Part shown: positions 15,362 through 23,943 of the stretch, piece after piece
Position numbering within the stretch: the first letter of the stretch is position 1
Layout: each line of letters starts with the position of its first letter
NCBI GenBank assembly: GCA_934725305.1
Contig: CAKVBA010000038.1
Location: forward strand, 1-26,681
From: an uncultured Parabacteroides sp.
GTDB taxonomy: Bacteria; Bacteroidota; Bacteroidia; Bacteroidales; Tannerellaceae
Length of the DNA stretch: 26,681 nucleotides
Direction: 5' to 3'
The notes under the pieces: model-generated
The model's database searches: none
What the model was told of the DNA's origin: nothing
Seen by the model: only the letters and a program-made list of their open reading frames with translations
Made by a program: the position numbers and the translations under genes

Positions 15362-15793
15362 TTAACCGATTATAACGAGGTCTGCGCCTTCCAGTACAGA
15401 ATCGCCTTTGTTTACCTTAATTTCAGTGATCTTTCCATCGCGGTCTGCATTGATGTTGTTTTCCATCTTCATTGCTTCGAGCACGAGGATCTTCTGGCCT
15501 CTCTTAACAGTGTCGCCTACCTTGCAGTCAACGCTTAAGACAACACCTGGCAGCGGAGATTTAACAGCACCTGCTGAACCTGATGTGGTCGGGCGGTTTA
15601 CAACCGGAGCACCAGCTGTTGTAGTAGGAGCCTGAGCCGGACGGTGCAATGTTACCATTTGTTTTTTAGCCGGCTTTTCCATTTTAACACTGTATGGAGT
15701 TCCGTTAACTTCTACTTCAGCGATGTCTTCAACCACTGAGTTAATATGTACTTTATATGTGTTACCGTTGATGGTATATTTAAAACTTTTCAT
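15362..15793 (-). CDS. biotin carboxyl carrier protein of methylmalonyl-CoA decarboxylase (gamma/MmdC-type)
   Basis: A 143-aa biotinyl carrier. The N-terminal ~45 residues form a small beta-rich anchor (YTINGNTYKVHINSVVEDIA). A Pro/Ala/Thr-rich flexible linker runs ~50-75 (APTTTAGAPVVNRPTTSG). The biotinyl domain occupies 76-143, with EAMKMENN and Lys109 as the biotinylation site. It moves CO2 from the MmdA active site to the OadB channel. It lies 25 bp after the OadG-like gene and 4 bp before oadB. Confidence 0.95.
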   Translation of the reverse strand: MKSFKYTINGNTYKVHINSVVEDIAEVEVNGTPYSVKMEKPAKKQMVTLHRPAQAPTTTAGAPVVNRPTTSGSAGAVKSPLPGVVLSVDCKVGDTVKRGQKILVLEAMKMENNINADRDGKITEIKVNKGDSVLEGADLVIIG

Positions 15794-15818
15794 TCTTTCA
15801 GTTGGATTTTAAAGATGA

Positions 15819-16718
15819 TTACTTTCTGGGAGTCTGACGCAATGTATAGATCTTAGAACTCCATGGTGAATATCTACGTTGTACTTTACGGATTGTCAAT
15901 ACTGTGTTCTCAATGTCGTGATTGTCGTCATTCATTTCATAAAGAGCAGTGGCAATAGCCGCAAAGATTTCTCCGGATTCTTCTCCTGCATTTTCAGATA
16001 CTTTTGTGCCTTCTGCTGCAGCAGCTTTCTGTGCATTGCGTTTGCTTGCGCTGATAGCGGCATTACCGATCTGTTTAAATACAAGATACAAAATGATCAA
16101 GCCCAAGAATACTACGGCCATAGCTGTAATGGTCATACCAATACCCCATGAGTCGTTCTTCTGGAAGTTCTCAATCTTTTCGTTTGAGTCCAGTGTTACG
16201 TTGTTGGTACTTGGAGTAACCTTTGTCAGGAGTTTCCAGTTACCAATACCATCTACATCCAAACCGTAACTTACGTCTGCTGTCTGTCCAGCTGGAATAG
16301 TGACTTCGTCAATCAGTGTTGTACCATCTGAGTCATACAATGCCAGATAGTTGTCTTGATTGGGATCTAAAGAGAAATTCACATGGAATGTACCACGTGT
16401 AGGTTCATTATCAGCCCAGAACAGCGTGTGCTGACGGGGTGGAATCTTTGTCAGAACGTCACCTTTCGGAATCATATATTTCTTGGAGTTGTTCTTGTCG
16501 TTAGTCAAGAAACAGCCACCGAGATCAACTGTTCCGGCTGAGTTGTTGAACAACTCAATCCATGGATGACGTTTGCCATAGTCGTCAACAAAGTTATCTT
16601 CGTTGACAACCAATACTTCGTTAAATCTAACGGAGGTAGTCAACTGTGCCTGAGCTCCCCAAGTGAAGAGAGTCAAGAGCAGAAGCAATACCCCTATTTT
16701 CTTATTCGTCATAATCAT
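15819..16718 (-). CDS. OadG-family subunit with secreted lamin-tail domain
   Basis: A 299-aa accessory (delta/gamma-type) subunit. Residues 1-25 are a signal peptide or first membrane anchor (KKIGVLLLLLTLFTWGAQAQ). Residues ~28-150 look like a lamin-tail domain (FNEVLVVNE, HPWIELFNNSAGTVDLGG, LTNDKNNSKKYMIP, LFWADN) and would face the periplasm. A transmembrane helix follows (191-215, WGIGMTITAMAVVFLGLIIL), the OadG hallmark. The cytoplasmic tail has an Ala/Lys-rich linker and a conserved end, AAIATALYEM...YSPWSSKIYTLR. Classical OadG/MmdD proteins are about 80-120 aa and have no such extracytoplasmic domain. It is placed between mmdA (15 bp) and the carrier gene (25 bp). Start alternatives are Met1 and Met3. 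Confidence 0.88.
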   Translation of the reverse strand: MIMTNKKIGVLLLLLTLFTWGAQAQLTTSVRFNEVLVVNEDNFVDDYGKRHPWIELFNNSAGTVDLGGCFLTNDKNNSKKYMIPKGDVLTKIPPRQHTLFWADNEPTRGTFHVNFSLDPNQDNYLALYDSDGTTLIDEVTIPAGQTADVSYGLDVDGIGNWKLLTKVTPSTNNVTLDSNEKIENFQKNDSWGIGMTITAMAVVFLGLIILYLVFKQIGNAAISASKRNAQKAAAAEGTKVSENAGEESGEIFAAIATALYEMNDDNHDIENTVLTIRKVQRRYSPWSSKIYTLRQTPRK

Positions 16719-16733
16719 TCTCCTGTTTTAATA

Positions 16734-18287
16734 TTACAACGGCAGGTTATCGTGTTTCTTAGCAGGGTTGTTCAGCTTCTTAGTCTGCAACTGCTGCAAA
16801 GCACGGATGATGCGGAAACGAGTGTTACGCGGTTCGATAACATCATCAATATAGCCATACTGAGCTGCGTTATACGGATTGGCGAATGCCTTCTTGTATT
16901 CAGCTTCTTTTTCTGCAGCACATGCTTTAGGATCTTCAGCAGCAGCTACTTCCTTAGCGAAGATAACTTCTACGGCACCGCTCGGTCCCATAACTGCGAT
17001 TTCTGCTGTCGGCCATGCATAGTTCATATCACCACGCAAGTGCTTAGAGCTCATCACACAGTATGCACCACCGTAAGACTTACGCAATGTAACTGTTACC
17101 TTAGGAACAGTAGCTTCGCCGTAAGCATACAGCAATTTAGCACCGTGCAAAATAACACCATTATATTCCTGGCCTGTTCCCGGCAAGAATCCCGGTACGT
17201 CAACCAATGTTACCAAAGGAATGTTGAAGGCGTCGCAGAAACGAACGAAACGGCCTGCTTTACGAGAAGCATTGCTGTCCAAACATCCTGCCATAACCTT
17301 CGGCTGGTTAGCTACGATACCAACTGTCTGACCGTTGAAGCGTGCGAAACCAACGATGATGTTCTTTGCATAGTCTGAATGTACTTCCAGGAATTCTCCG
17401 TTATCGATGATTGTTCCGATTACTTCGTACATGTCGTATGCCTGGTTAGGATTGTCAGGAATGATTTCGTTCAAATTGTCATCCAAACGATCGATCGGGT
17501 CTTTGCATTCTACAATCGGAGTCTCTTCCAAGTTGTTCTGTGGCAAGAAGCTGATCAATTTGCGGATCAACTGCAAACCTTCTTCTTCTGTATCAACAGC
17601 AAAGTGTGCAACACCTGATTTTGTTGTATGTACACTTGCACCACCCAATTGTTCCTGTGTTACGTCTTCACCTGTTACAGTTTTAACAACCTTCGGACCT
17701 GTCAAGAACATGTAGCTTGTGCCACGAGTCATGATGTTGAAGTCTGTCAAAGCCGGAGAATAAACAGCACCACCAGCGCAAGGACCAAAGATACCAGAGA
17801 TCTGAGGAACAACACCTGATGCCAAAATGTTACGCTGGAAGATTTCTGCATAACCTGCCAATGCGTTAACACCTTCCTGAATACGTGCACCACCTGAGTC
17901 GTTCAAGCCGATAACAGGAGCACCCATCTTCATGGCCTGATCCATTACTTTACAGATCTTCATTGCCAATGCTTCTGACAAAGCACCGCCAAATACGGTA
18001 AAGTCTTGTGCATAGATATAAACAAGACGACCTTCAATCGTACCATAACCGGTTACGATACCGTCGCCTAAATATTTTGTCTTTTCAATACCGAAGTTGG
18101 TACAACGGTGCTGGACAAACATATCAAATTCTTCGAAGCTGCCTTCATCTAGCAACATGCTGATGCGCTCACGAGCAGTGTATTTACCCTTTTTGTGCTG
18201 AGATTCAATTCTCTTTTCACCTCCACCTAGGCGAGCTTTTTCACGAAGAGCAATAAGCTCTTTTACTTTATCAAGCTGGTTACTCAT
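16734..18287 (-). CDS. mmdA: methylmalonyl-CoA decarboxylase alpha subunit (carboxyltransferase)
   Basis: Transfers the carboxyl of (S)-methylmalonyl-CoA to biotin, yielding propionyl-CoA. It is 517 aa, the usual length. The carboxyltransferase signatures are present in both halves: [11 protein letters not shown] (130-140) and [16 protein letters not shown] (168-183) in the N half; [16 protein letters not shown] (364-379) and [11 protein letters not shown] (402-412) in the C half. The same fold serves propionyl-CoA carboxylase beta; the adjoining OadG, carrier and OadB genes decide for the decarboxylase. It is cytoplasmic, docking on the membrane subunits, and lies 36 bp after the epimerase gene. 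Confidence 0.94.
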   Translation of the reverse strand: MSNQLDKVKELIALREKARLGGGEKRIESQHKKGKYTARERISMLLDEGSFEEFDMFVQHRCTNFGIEKTKYLGDGIVTGYGTIEGRLVYIYAQDFTVFGGALSEALAMKICKVMDQAMKMGAPVIGLNDSGGARIQEGVNALAGYAEIFQRNILASGVVPQISGIFGPCAGGAVYSPALTDFNIMTRGTSYMFLTGPKVVKTVTGEDVTQEQLGGASVHTTKSGVAHFAVDTEEEGLQLIRKLISFLPQNNLEETPIVECKDPIDRLDDNLNEIIPDNPNQAYDMYEVIGTIIDNGEFLEVHSDYAKNIIVGFARFNGQTVGIVANQPKVMAGCLDSNASRKAGRFVRFCDAFNIPLVTLVDVPGFLPGTGQEYNGVILHGAKLLYAYGEATVPKVTVTLRKSYGGAYCVMSSKHLRGDMNYAWPTAEIAVMGPSGAVEVIFAKEVAAAEDPKACAAEKEAEYKKAFANPYNAAQYGYIDDVIEPRNTRFRIIRALQQLQTKKLNNPAKKHDNLPL

Positions 18288-18323
18288 TGTATTTTTATTT
18301 GTGTTAAAAATGAACGACTTAAA

Positions 18324-18734
18324 TTATTTGTTACCTGGCATACAAAGTTCTGTCAGTACACTGCAAGTTGATTTCGGATGCAAGAATGCAATGCTCAAAC
18401 CTTCAGCACCGCCGCGAGGAGCTTTGTCGATCAATTTTACGCCTTTTGCTTCAGCGTCATTCAATGCAGCCTGTACATCGGGCACTGCAAATGCAATGTG
18501 GTGGATGCCTTCGCCCTTCTTTTCGATAAACTTAGCGATTGTGCTGTCTTCGCTAGTCGGTTCCAGTAATTCGATTTTTGTCTGGCCTACTTTAAAGAAT
18601 GCTGTCTTCACTTTCTGATCAGCAACTTCTTCTATGTTGTAGCATTTTAATCCTAAAACTTCTTCATAATAAGGCAGACAAGCTTCAATACTCTTGACTG
18701 CAATTCCAAGATGTTCAATATGTGTAAGTTCCAT
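18324..18734 (-). CDS. mce: methylmalonyl-CoA epimerase
   Basis: Interconverts (R)- and (S)-methylmalonyl-CoA, linking B12-dependent methylmalonyl-CoA mutase to the decarboxylase. It is 136 aa and of the vicinal-oxygen-chelate fold. Metal ligands fit the family: His8 in THIEHLGIAV, His and Glu positions in EGIHHIAFAV, and a C-terminal Glu in VLTELCMP. It is first in the five-gene operon, with a well-formed promoter. Operon content implies the succinate to propionate route; the mutase genes are outside the window. Confidence 0.94.
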   Translation of the reverse strand: MELTHIEHLGIAVKSIEACLPYYEEVLGLKCYNIEEVADQKVKTAFFKVGQTKIELLEPTSEDSTIAKFIEKKGEGIHHIAFAVPDVQAALNDAEAKGVKLIDKAPRGGAEGLSIAFLHPKSTCSVLTELCMPGNK

Positions 18735-18783
18735 GTTAATAATAATTTAAAGATTTAATAATGTTGATCTTATTCTTTGACTA

Positions 18784-18814
18784 CAAAGGTACATTCTTTT
18801 TAGAAATGTGGAAA
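18784..18814 (-). promoter_or_regulatory. promoter of the mce-mmdA-oadG-carrier-oadB operon
   Basis: On the minus strand TTTC (18811-18814, -33) and TACCTTTG (18784-18791, -7) are 19 bp apart, a near-ideal Bacteroidetes promoter. A perfect 10-bp palindrome, GAAATATTTC (18811-18820), overlaps the -33 box. The leader to the ATG at 18734 is about 40 nt. Confidence 0.7.
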
Positions 18815-18865
18815 TATTTCACCATTAATTTTTGATAGTGAATTATTACCTGATTTTTTATCTCT

Positions 18866-21289
18866 TTAGAAATCTACAATAAGGCGTGCGTTCAACTGTC
18901 GTCCGGTCAAGTAGTTCGGAACGGCATATTGTTTGTTATATACGTCTGTAACCCAGTAGTATGAGCTTACGTTCTTAATGTCGAATATGTTGAATACATC
19001 GACGCCCAACCAGATGTTTTTCAGGTGACGGAAAAAGCCTCGGTCCATGATAGCATCGGTTCCTCCGGCCAGTTGATACGACACGCCTATATCCACGCGT
19101 TTGTAGGCAGGCATGCGGAATAGTTTGCCCTCTTCATAGCCTGTGTGTGGCGGTGTGATAGGTAATCCGCCTGACAAGACGCCTTTCAGGTTTAACTTCA
19201 TTCGTTTGTATCCGGGGAAATAATCCTGGAAGAATAGTGACACGTTGTAGCGCTGGCTGTTGGGCATCGGTACGGTAATCTGGTCTCGAATGGTCTGTTG
19301 GGCCTTCATTATGGAGAAGCTGATCCATGAGTCGGTGCCGGGCACAAACTCGCCGAAAAACTTCACGTCGATGCCCATGGCATAGCCTTTGGCGCAGTTT
19401 TCGCCATAGTAGCGTATCTTCACGTTGTCGATGGTGTAGGGAATGATGTCATCGAGTTTCTTATAATACATCTCTGTTGTCACCTTGAAGTTGCGGTCAA
19501 CGGCACGGAATGTGTAGTCTCCGCCCACTATGAAATGGAGTGAGCGTTGCGACTTCAGGTCTTTATTCAGCACGGTGATGTCGTTGCCGTTTTTATCGGT
19601 CTGCACCAGTCGCAATTCTTTATAGAAGGGAGACTGATAATATAATCCGGTGGCAAAACGGAAGGTCAAGTTCTGGTCGAAGTTGGGAATAAAGCCCAAT
19701 GAGGCACGTGGGCTGACTATAAATTCCTTGTTGTATGACCAATAACTGCCTCTGATGCCGCCTATAAGTGTGAATAATCCCTGCTTGGTGCGAAACTTGA
19801 AGGCGTCCTGCACATAACCGGAGACTCGTGTGCTCTTGATCTGATTGTCGGAATATAGGTTGGCGATCACATTCACGCCATCGCCGACATGGGGCAAAGA
19901 GTAGCCGGCCGAGTCACGCTTTTCCCATTCACTGATCTGGTCGTTGATCTTCTCGAACTGAGCCGTCACGCCCCATCGAAGCGTATTGCTGTTTAAGCGC
20001 ATGTTGCCGTAATGTCCTACATTCATAATGGTTGAATTGAGTCGGTTGCGTGCATGCTCGTGATAGTTGCCTTTATCAAGAGAAGAGGTCTCGTCTTTGT
20101 CGCTGCTTTCTACTCCGTTGTCTCCCAGCAGATATTCGCCGGCAATATCATAGCCTTCCTGCTCCTGGCTACTGAAGGCCGAGGCTTGCAAACCCAGTTC
20201 GGTGTTGTCGTTTGGCTTATGCTTCAGGGTGAAGGCTCCAAACAGTGTCTGGAACTTATCCCGCTCTTGTCCGTCGAAATAAACCTTGAAGCGCTTGGCA
20301 TTACTGATGGTGCCAAACGATGTCTCACGGGTGTGAGGAATGAATTTATAGTTGTTGATGGCCAGGTTTCCCAGGAAATCCACTTCCCATTTCGGTGCAA
20401 GCTGATAGGTCATATAGCTCTGTAGGTCAATGAAGTTCGGCTCATATTCAGCATCGGTATCCATAGAGCCTAACAATGAGCGTCCGGTTTTGTATCGGAA
20501 ACCGGTTATCTGTGTGAACTTGCCAACGGCGCTTCCGATATAGGCATTGGCACCTAACAGGCTTGCCGAGGCAGAACCTTCAAACAGTTTGGGCTTCTTG
20601 TAGGAGATATCGAGCACCGAACTCATCTTGTCTCCATAGCGTGCCTCGAATCCACCGGCAGCAAAGTTGACCGATTCTGTCAGGTCGGGATTGATAAAGC
20701 TGAGACCTTCTTGTTGTCCGGAGCGGATCAGTAGCGGGCGAAACACCTCCAGCCCGTTGACATAGACAATGTTTTCATCATAGCTTCCGCCACGCACCGA
20801 ATATTGTGAGCTTAGTTCATTGTTTGACGACACTCCGGCAAAGGTCACCACTAGACTTTCGATGCTTCCTCCGGCAGGGTCGGGGATAAGCTTCACCTTG
20901 TCGGCCTTCATGCTTTCCATAGTGGTGGTCTGTTTGCGGATGGCAGTAACAGCCACTTCGCCCAGTTCGAGTGAGGTATAATTCATCTGCACATTCAGCC
21001 GGATATCTGTCGCAGCCACCGGAATAATGCGTTCCGCTTTGTTGTATCCCAGGCAAGAGTAGATCAGAGTAAGCGAATCACCCGGCGCCGTTGTGATGGA
21101 ATAATAACCCTTTTCATTGGTCATAGCTCCATTTAGTGTGTTTTTGATGCGGATATTGACCAGCTCCAGCGGATTGCCGTCGGCATCTCGCACATATCCT
21201 GTAATCTTAATACGGCCTTGACCGAAGGCGCTGACTGAAATCAATATAAATAGCAGTATGGCTATTGCTCTACTTTTCATAATTTCCAA
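18866..21289 (-). CDS. TonB-dependent outer membrane receptor with carboxypeptidase-regulatory-like domain
   Basis: An 807-aa outer-membrane beta-barrel importer. A signal peptide covers 1-24 (AIAILLFILISVSAFGQ). Residues ~27-105 form the CarboxypepD_reg-like domain typical of Bacteroidetes receptors (ITGYVRDADGNPLELVNIRIK, NEKGYYSI). The plug spans ~125-235 (SVRGGSYDENIVYVNGLEVF, AGGFEARYGDKMSSVLDISY), and the barrel follows to the C-terminal ARLIVDF, ending in the Phe expected for BAM recognition. No SusD partner is adjacent, so it is not a classical Sus system; the ligand could be a siderophore, cofactor or peptide. Met4 is an alternative start. It ends 51 bp upstream of the mce promoter's -33 box, with no clear terminator. 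Confidence 0.93.
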   Translation of the reverse strand: MEIMKSRAIAILLFILISVSAFGQGRIKITGYVRDADGNPLELVNIRIKNTLNGAMTNEKGYYSITTAPGDSLTLIYSCLGYNKAERIIPVAATDIRLNVQMNYTSLELGEVAVTAIRKQTTTMESMKADKVKLIPDPAGGSIESLVVTFAGVSSNNELSSQYSVRGGSYDENIVYVNGLEVFRPLLIRSGQQEGLSFINPDLTESVNFAAGGFEARYGDKMSSVLDISYKKPKLFEGSASASLLGANAYIGSAVGKFTQITGFRYKTGRSLLGSMDTDAEYEPNFIDLQSYMTYQLAPKWEVDFLGNLAINNYKFIPHTRETSFGTISNAKRFKVYFDGQERDKFQTLFGAFTLKHKPNDNTELGLQASAFSSQEQEGYDIAGEYLLGDNGVESSDKDETSSLDKGNYHEHARNRLNSTIMNVGHYGNMRLNSNTLRWGVTAQFEKINDQISEWEKRDSAGYSLPHVGDGVNVIANLYSDNQIKSTRVSGYVQDAFKFRTKQGLFTLIGGIRGSYWSYNKEFIVSPRASLGFIPNFDQNLTFRFATGLYYQSPFYKELRLVQTDKNGNDITVLNKDLKSQRSLHFIVGGDYTFRAVDRNFKVTTEMYYKKLDDIIPYTIDNVKIRYYGENCAKGYAMGIDVKFFGEFVPGTDSWISFSIMKAQQTIRDQITVPMPNSQRYNVSLFFQDYFPGYKRMKLNLKGVLSGGLPITPPHTGYEEGKLFRMPAYKRVDIGVSYQLAGGTDAIMDRGFFRHLKNIWLGVDVFNIFDIKNVSSYYWVTDVYNKQYAVPNYLTGRQLNARLIVDF

Positions 21290-21331
21290 TTTATAGAATT
21301 ACTAACGCGAAAAAAGTTGTTAGCGTATATT

Positions 21332-21362
21332 ATTGGGGCTAAAAAATATATCTCTATCTTTG
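21332..21362 (+). promoter_or_regulatory. promoter of the nitroreductase-Maf operon
   Basis: ATTG at 21332-21335 (-33) and TATCTTTG at 21355-21362 (-7) are 19 bp apart. Transcription would begin near 21369, leaving a leader of about 100 nt to the first ATG, longer than at the other promoters in this window. Confidence 0.65.
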
Positions 21363-21364
21363 CG

Positions 21365-21448
21365 GAGACTGTGCCGAAACAGCCGTTTTGTGCAGTCTCT
21401 ACAGGTGTGTCATAATTGGTAAGCAGCCGTTTGCAGTTATGACACACC
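21365..21448 (+). promoter_or_regulatory. structured 5' leader: two consecutive stem-loops
   Basis: First stem: GAGACTG (21365-21371) with CAGTCTC (21393-21399), and inside it CGAAAC (21375-21380) with GTTTTG (21385-21390) around AGCC. Second stem: a perfect 12-bp inverted repeat, GGTGTGTCATAA (21404-21415) with TTATGACACACC (21437-21448), 21-nt loop. Both lie between the promoter and the ATG of the nitroreductase gene. No T-run follows the second stem, so simple attenuation is not obvious. A regulator-binding site or mRNA-stabilising leader is possible. No known riboswitch class was recognised. Confidence 0.5.
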
Positions 21449-21469
21449 GTCATTGATGTTGAATTAATA

Positions 21470-22048
21470 ATGCAAAGTACGATAAAAATGAACAGTTTTG
21501 CAACTCTGATAAAAAATAGAAGAAGTACACGTAAGTTTACAAACCAGTCATTGTCACCCGAGCAGGTAGAAGCGCTGTTGAAGGCCGCCTTGATGGCGCC
21601 CTCTTCAAAGGGAAAGAATCCATGGCAGTTTGTTGTAGTAGAAGACAAGGACATGTTGCAGCGTTTGGCCGGCTGCAAAAAGCATGGCGCCTCTTTTCTG
21701 GAAGGCTGCTCACTGGCTGTAGTGGTGCTGGCCAATGTGATGGAGAGTGATGTTTGGGTAGAAGATGCCGCAATCGCATCTATCTATATGCAGTTGCAGG
21801 CCGAAGATCTGGGTTTGGGCAGCTGTTGGTGTCAGATTAGAAACCGAGTGACGGAAGAGGAGACAGAGTCTAACGATTATGTGCGCCGTCTGTTGAACAT
21901 CCCTTATCAGCTGGATGTTCTTTCTATTGTGGGTTTTGGCTACAAAGATCAGGTGCGTAAACCCTTCGATGAAGAGCGTTTGCAGTGGGAAAAGATTCAC
22001 TTGGGAAAATATAGCATGCCCGAAGAGCCAAAAGCAGAAGAGGCATGA
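21470..22048 (+). CDS. nitroreductase-family FMN oxidoreductase
   Basis: FMN-dependent NAD(P)H oxidoreductase, 192 aa. The FMN-contact motif RRSTRKF (17-23) is present, then LMAPSSKGKNPWQFVVVED, and in the C half DAAIASIYMQLQAEDLGLGSCWCQIRNR, the usual dimer/FMN helix region. The physiological substrate is unknown for this family. An ATG at 21488 (MNSFATL) has A-rich sequence before it and matches where such proteins usually begin, so the first six residues may not be translated. The stop overlaps the next ATG (ATGA, 22045-22048). It heads a four-gene operon. Confidence 0.88.
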   Translation: MQSTIKMNSFATLIKNRRSTRKFTNQSLSPEQVEALLKAALMAPSSKGKNPWQFVVVEDKDMLQRLAGCKKHGASFLEGCSLAVVVLANVMESDVWVEDAAIASIYMQLQAEDLGLGSCWCQIRNRVTEEETESNDYVRRLLNIPYQLDVLSIVGFGYKDQVRKPFDEERLQWEKIHLGKYSMPEEPKAEEA

Positions 22049-22809
22049 AGATCGTTTTCATTGGAGCCGGAAATTTAGCTACTCGCTTGTCGCTCGAGAT
22101 GAAGCGGGTAGGCATGGAGGTGCTTCAAGTATATAGTCAGACCGAAGCCAGCTCTTCTGCCTTGGCAGAAAAACTGGGATGCCGGTGGACAACCTCGATC
22201 GACCAGGTGCGGCCGGATGCCGATCTCTATCTGTTTTCAGTCAAAGATACGGTGCTCGCCTCTTTAGTTGCACAGATGAAGCCCAATGAGGGATTGTGGG
22301 TTCACACAGCCGGCAGCATGCCGATGGATCTGTTTCGTGGATATGCCAAGCGTTATGGTGTGTTCTATCCGTTGCAGACTTTCAGTAAAGAGCGTGAAGT
22401 CTCTTTCCGTGAGATTCCCTTTTTCATAGAGGCCGCTCAGCCCGATGACGAGCAATGGCTGCTTCAGGTTGCCGGCCGTTTGTCTGATCATGTGCAGCTC
22501 CTTTCGTCGGAGAAGCGCAAGAGCTTGCATCTGGCAGCTGTCTTTGCCTGTAACTTTACCAATCATATTTATGTGTTGGCGTCGAAACTATTGGAAGAGC
22601 AAGGCGTATCGGGAGAAGTGTTGTTGCCGTTGATTGATGAGACTGCGGCAAAGATACACACGATGTCGCCTGTGAAAGCCCAGACCGGACCCGCGCTGCG
22701 GTATGACGAGAATGTGATCAATAAACATCTGGCTATGTTGACCGATCCGACGATGAAGGAATTATATCGGTTGATCAGCCAAAGTATCCATAAGGAGGCT
22801 ATTAAATGA
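22045..22809 (+). CDS. Rossmann-fold protein with DUF2520 domain, function unknown
   Basis: A 254-aa protein. The N-terminal NAD(P)-binding fold starts immediately with [16 protein letters not shown] (GxGxxA at 7-12), like F420-dependent or pyrroline-carboxylate reductases. [12 protein letters not shown] (~91-102) and [14 protein letters not shown] (~109-122) are typical of the group. The C-terminal half (~130-245) is the helical DUF2520 region ([27 protein letters not shown]). It is probably an oxidoreductase, but no substrate is known to me. It is coupled at both ends: it overlaps the nitroreductase and KdsC-like genes by 4 nt each. Confidence 0.85.
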   Translation: MKIVFIGAGNLATRLSLEMKRVGMEVLQVYSQTEASSSALAEKLGCRWTTSIDQVRPDADLYLFSVKDTVLASLVAQMKPNEGLWVHTAGSMPMDLFRGYAKRYGVFYPLQTFSKEREVSFREIPFFIEAAQPDDEQWLLQVAGRLSDHVQLLSSEKRKSLHLAAVFACNFTNHIYVLASKLLEEQGVSGEVLLPLIDETAAKIHTMSPVKAQTGPALRYDENVINKHLAMLTDPTMKELYRLISQSIHKEAIK

Positions 22810-23327
22810 GCAGTATCAATTATGATTTAAGAAAGATCAAAGCGTTTGTGTTTGATGTGGATGGCGTGTTGTCGTGTGATATGATTCCGTTGGATCAGAA
22901 TGGCGACCCCATGCGTACCGTTAATATAAAGGATGGTTATGCCTTGCAGCTGGCCGTGAAGAAGGGTTTTCAGGTGGCGATCATTACGGGAGGTTACACC
23001 GAGGCTGTGTGGGTTCGCTTTTCCCGTTTGGGCGTGCAGCATATCTATATGAAGAGTGCCGTGAAGATGCAAGACTATCTCCATTTCTTGGAAGAGACCG
23101 GATTGAAGCCTGAAGAGGTGATGTATGCCGGCGATGATATTCCGGACTTTGAAGTGATGAAGTGCGTGGGCTTGCCTGTGGCTCCGGCTGATGCGGCGCC
23201 CGAGATCAAGGCTATTTCCAAATATATCTCGCTGAAGAAAGGCGGCGAAGGCGTGGCACGTGATGTGATTGAACAGACCATGAAGGCTCAGGATTGCTGG
23301 ATGGGCAAAGAGGCTTTTGGCTGGTGA
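22806..23327 (+). CDS. KdsC-like HAD phosphatase (KDO-8-phosphate phosphatase)
   Basis: A 173-aa HAD IIIC-type phosphatase. Motif I is [10 protein letters not shown] with Asp17 (nucleophile) and Asp19. IITGG with a basic block follows, and motif III/IV is [12 protein letters not shown] cap domain is absent, as in KdsC tetramers. KdsC removes phosphate from KDO-8-P in lipopolysaccharide core synthesis. The C-terminal GGEGVARDV corresponds to the substrate-covering tail. KDO partners (KdsA, KdsB) are not in the window, so a related sugar-acid phosphate is possible. It overlaps the DUF2520 gene by 4 nt and precedes maf by 28 bp. Confidence 0.85.
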   Translation: MSSINYDLRKIKAFVFDVDGVLSCDMIPLDQNGDPMRTVNIKDGYALQLAVKKGFQVAIITGGYTEAVWVRFSRLGVQHIYMKSAVKMQDYLHFLEETGLKPEEVMYAGDDIPDFEVMKCVGLPVAPADAAPEIKAISKYISLKKGGEGVARDVIEQTMKAQDCWMGKEAFGW

Positions 23328-23355
23328 TTGGTAAGACAAAAAAGACAGAGAAATT

Positions 23356-23943
23356 ATGTTGGACAATTTAAGCAACTATAAGGTCATATTGGGTTCTAAT
23401 TCGCCACGTCGCCGTGAGCTGCTGGCGGGATTGGATATTGATTTTGAGGTGAAGGTGGTTCCGGGTATCGAGGAGTCTTATCCCGACACATTGGCGGCTC
23501 ATGAGATTCCGGCTTTCCTGGCCGAGAAGAAGGCTATGGCATACAAGTATTCCATGACGCCGGACGAATTGCTGATTACGGCCGACACTATCGTGTGGAC
23601 ACATAATACCGTGTTGGGAAAACCGGCTGATAGGGAAGAAGCCGTAAAGATGTTGCGTCTGCTTTCAGGCTGCAAACACGAGGTGATAACGGGCGTCTGT
23701 CTCTCTACACAGGAGCGGACCGAATCCTTTTCGGTCGTTTCGGAAGTGTGCTTTGCCTCTTTGACGGACGAAGAGATTGGCTATTATGTAGATAAATACA
23801 GACCTTTCGACAAGGCCGGTGCCTATGGAATCCAGGAATGGATTGGATATGTAGGCGTTGAGTCGATCAACGGCTCCTTCTATAATGTGATGGGTTTGCC
23901 GGTGCAGCGACTCTACAATGAGCTGAAGCAGTTCGTCAGCTGA
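23356..23943 (+). CDS. maf: Maf-family nucleoside triphosphate pyrophosphatase
   Basis: A 195-aa Maf/YhdE-type house-cleaning enzyme that hydrolyses dTTP/UTP or modified NTPs to the monophosphate. GSNSPRRREL (13-22) is the phosphate-binding N-terminal motif, EKKAMAY (57-63) follows, and ADTIVW (76-81) carries the catalytic Asp77. GKPADREEAVKMLRLLSG and the terminal DKAGAYGIQEW and NVMGLPVQRLY blocks match the family. Last gene of the operon. Its 3' end overlaps the convergent mntP 3' end by 8 bp, so no terminator separates them. Confidence 0.93.
   Translation: MLDNLSNYKVILGSNSPRRRELLAGLDIDFEVKVVPGIEESYPDTLAAHEIPAFLAEKKAMAYKYSMTPDELLITADTIVWTHNTVLGKPADREEAVKMLRLLSGCKHEVITGVCLSTQERTESFSVVSEVCFASLTDEEIGYYVDKYRPFDKAGAYGIQEWIGYVGVESINGSFYNVMGLPVQRLYNELKQFVS

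Noticed and set aside
16566..17378. 270-aa plus-strand open frame antisense to mmdA and the OadG-like gene
   Set aside because: Rich in Cys, Ser and Phe as expected from an antisense reading of biased codons, and it spans two certain genes and their junction.
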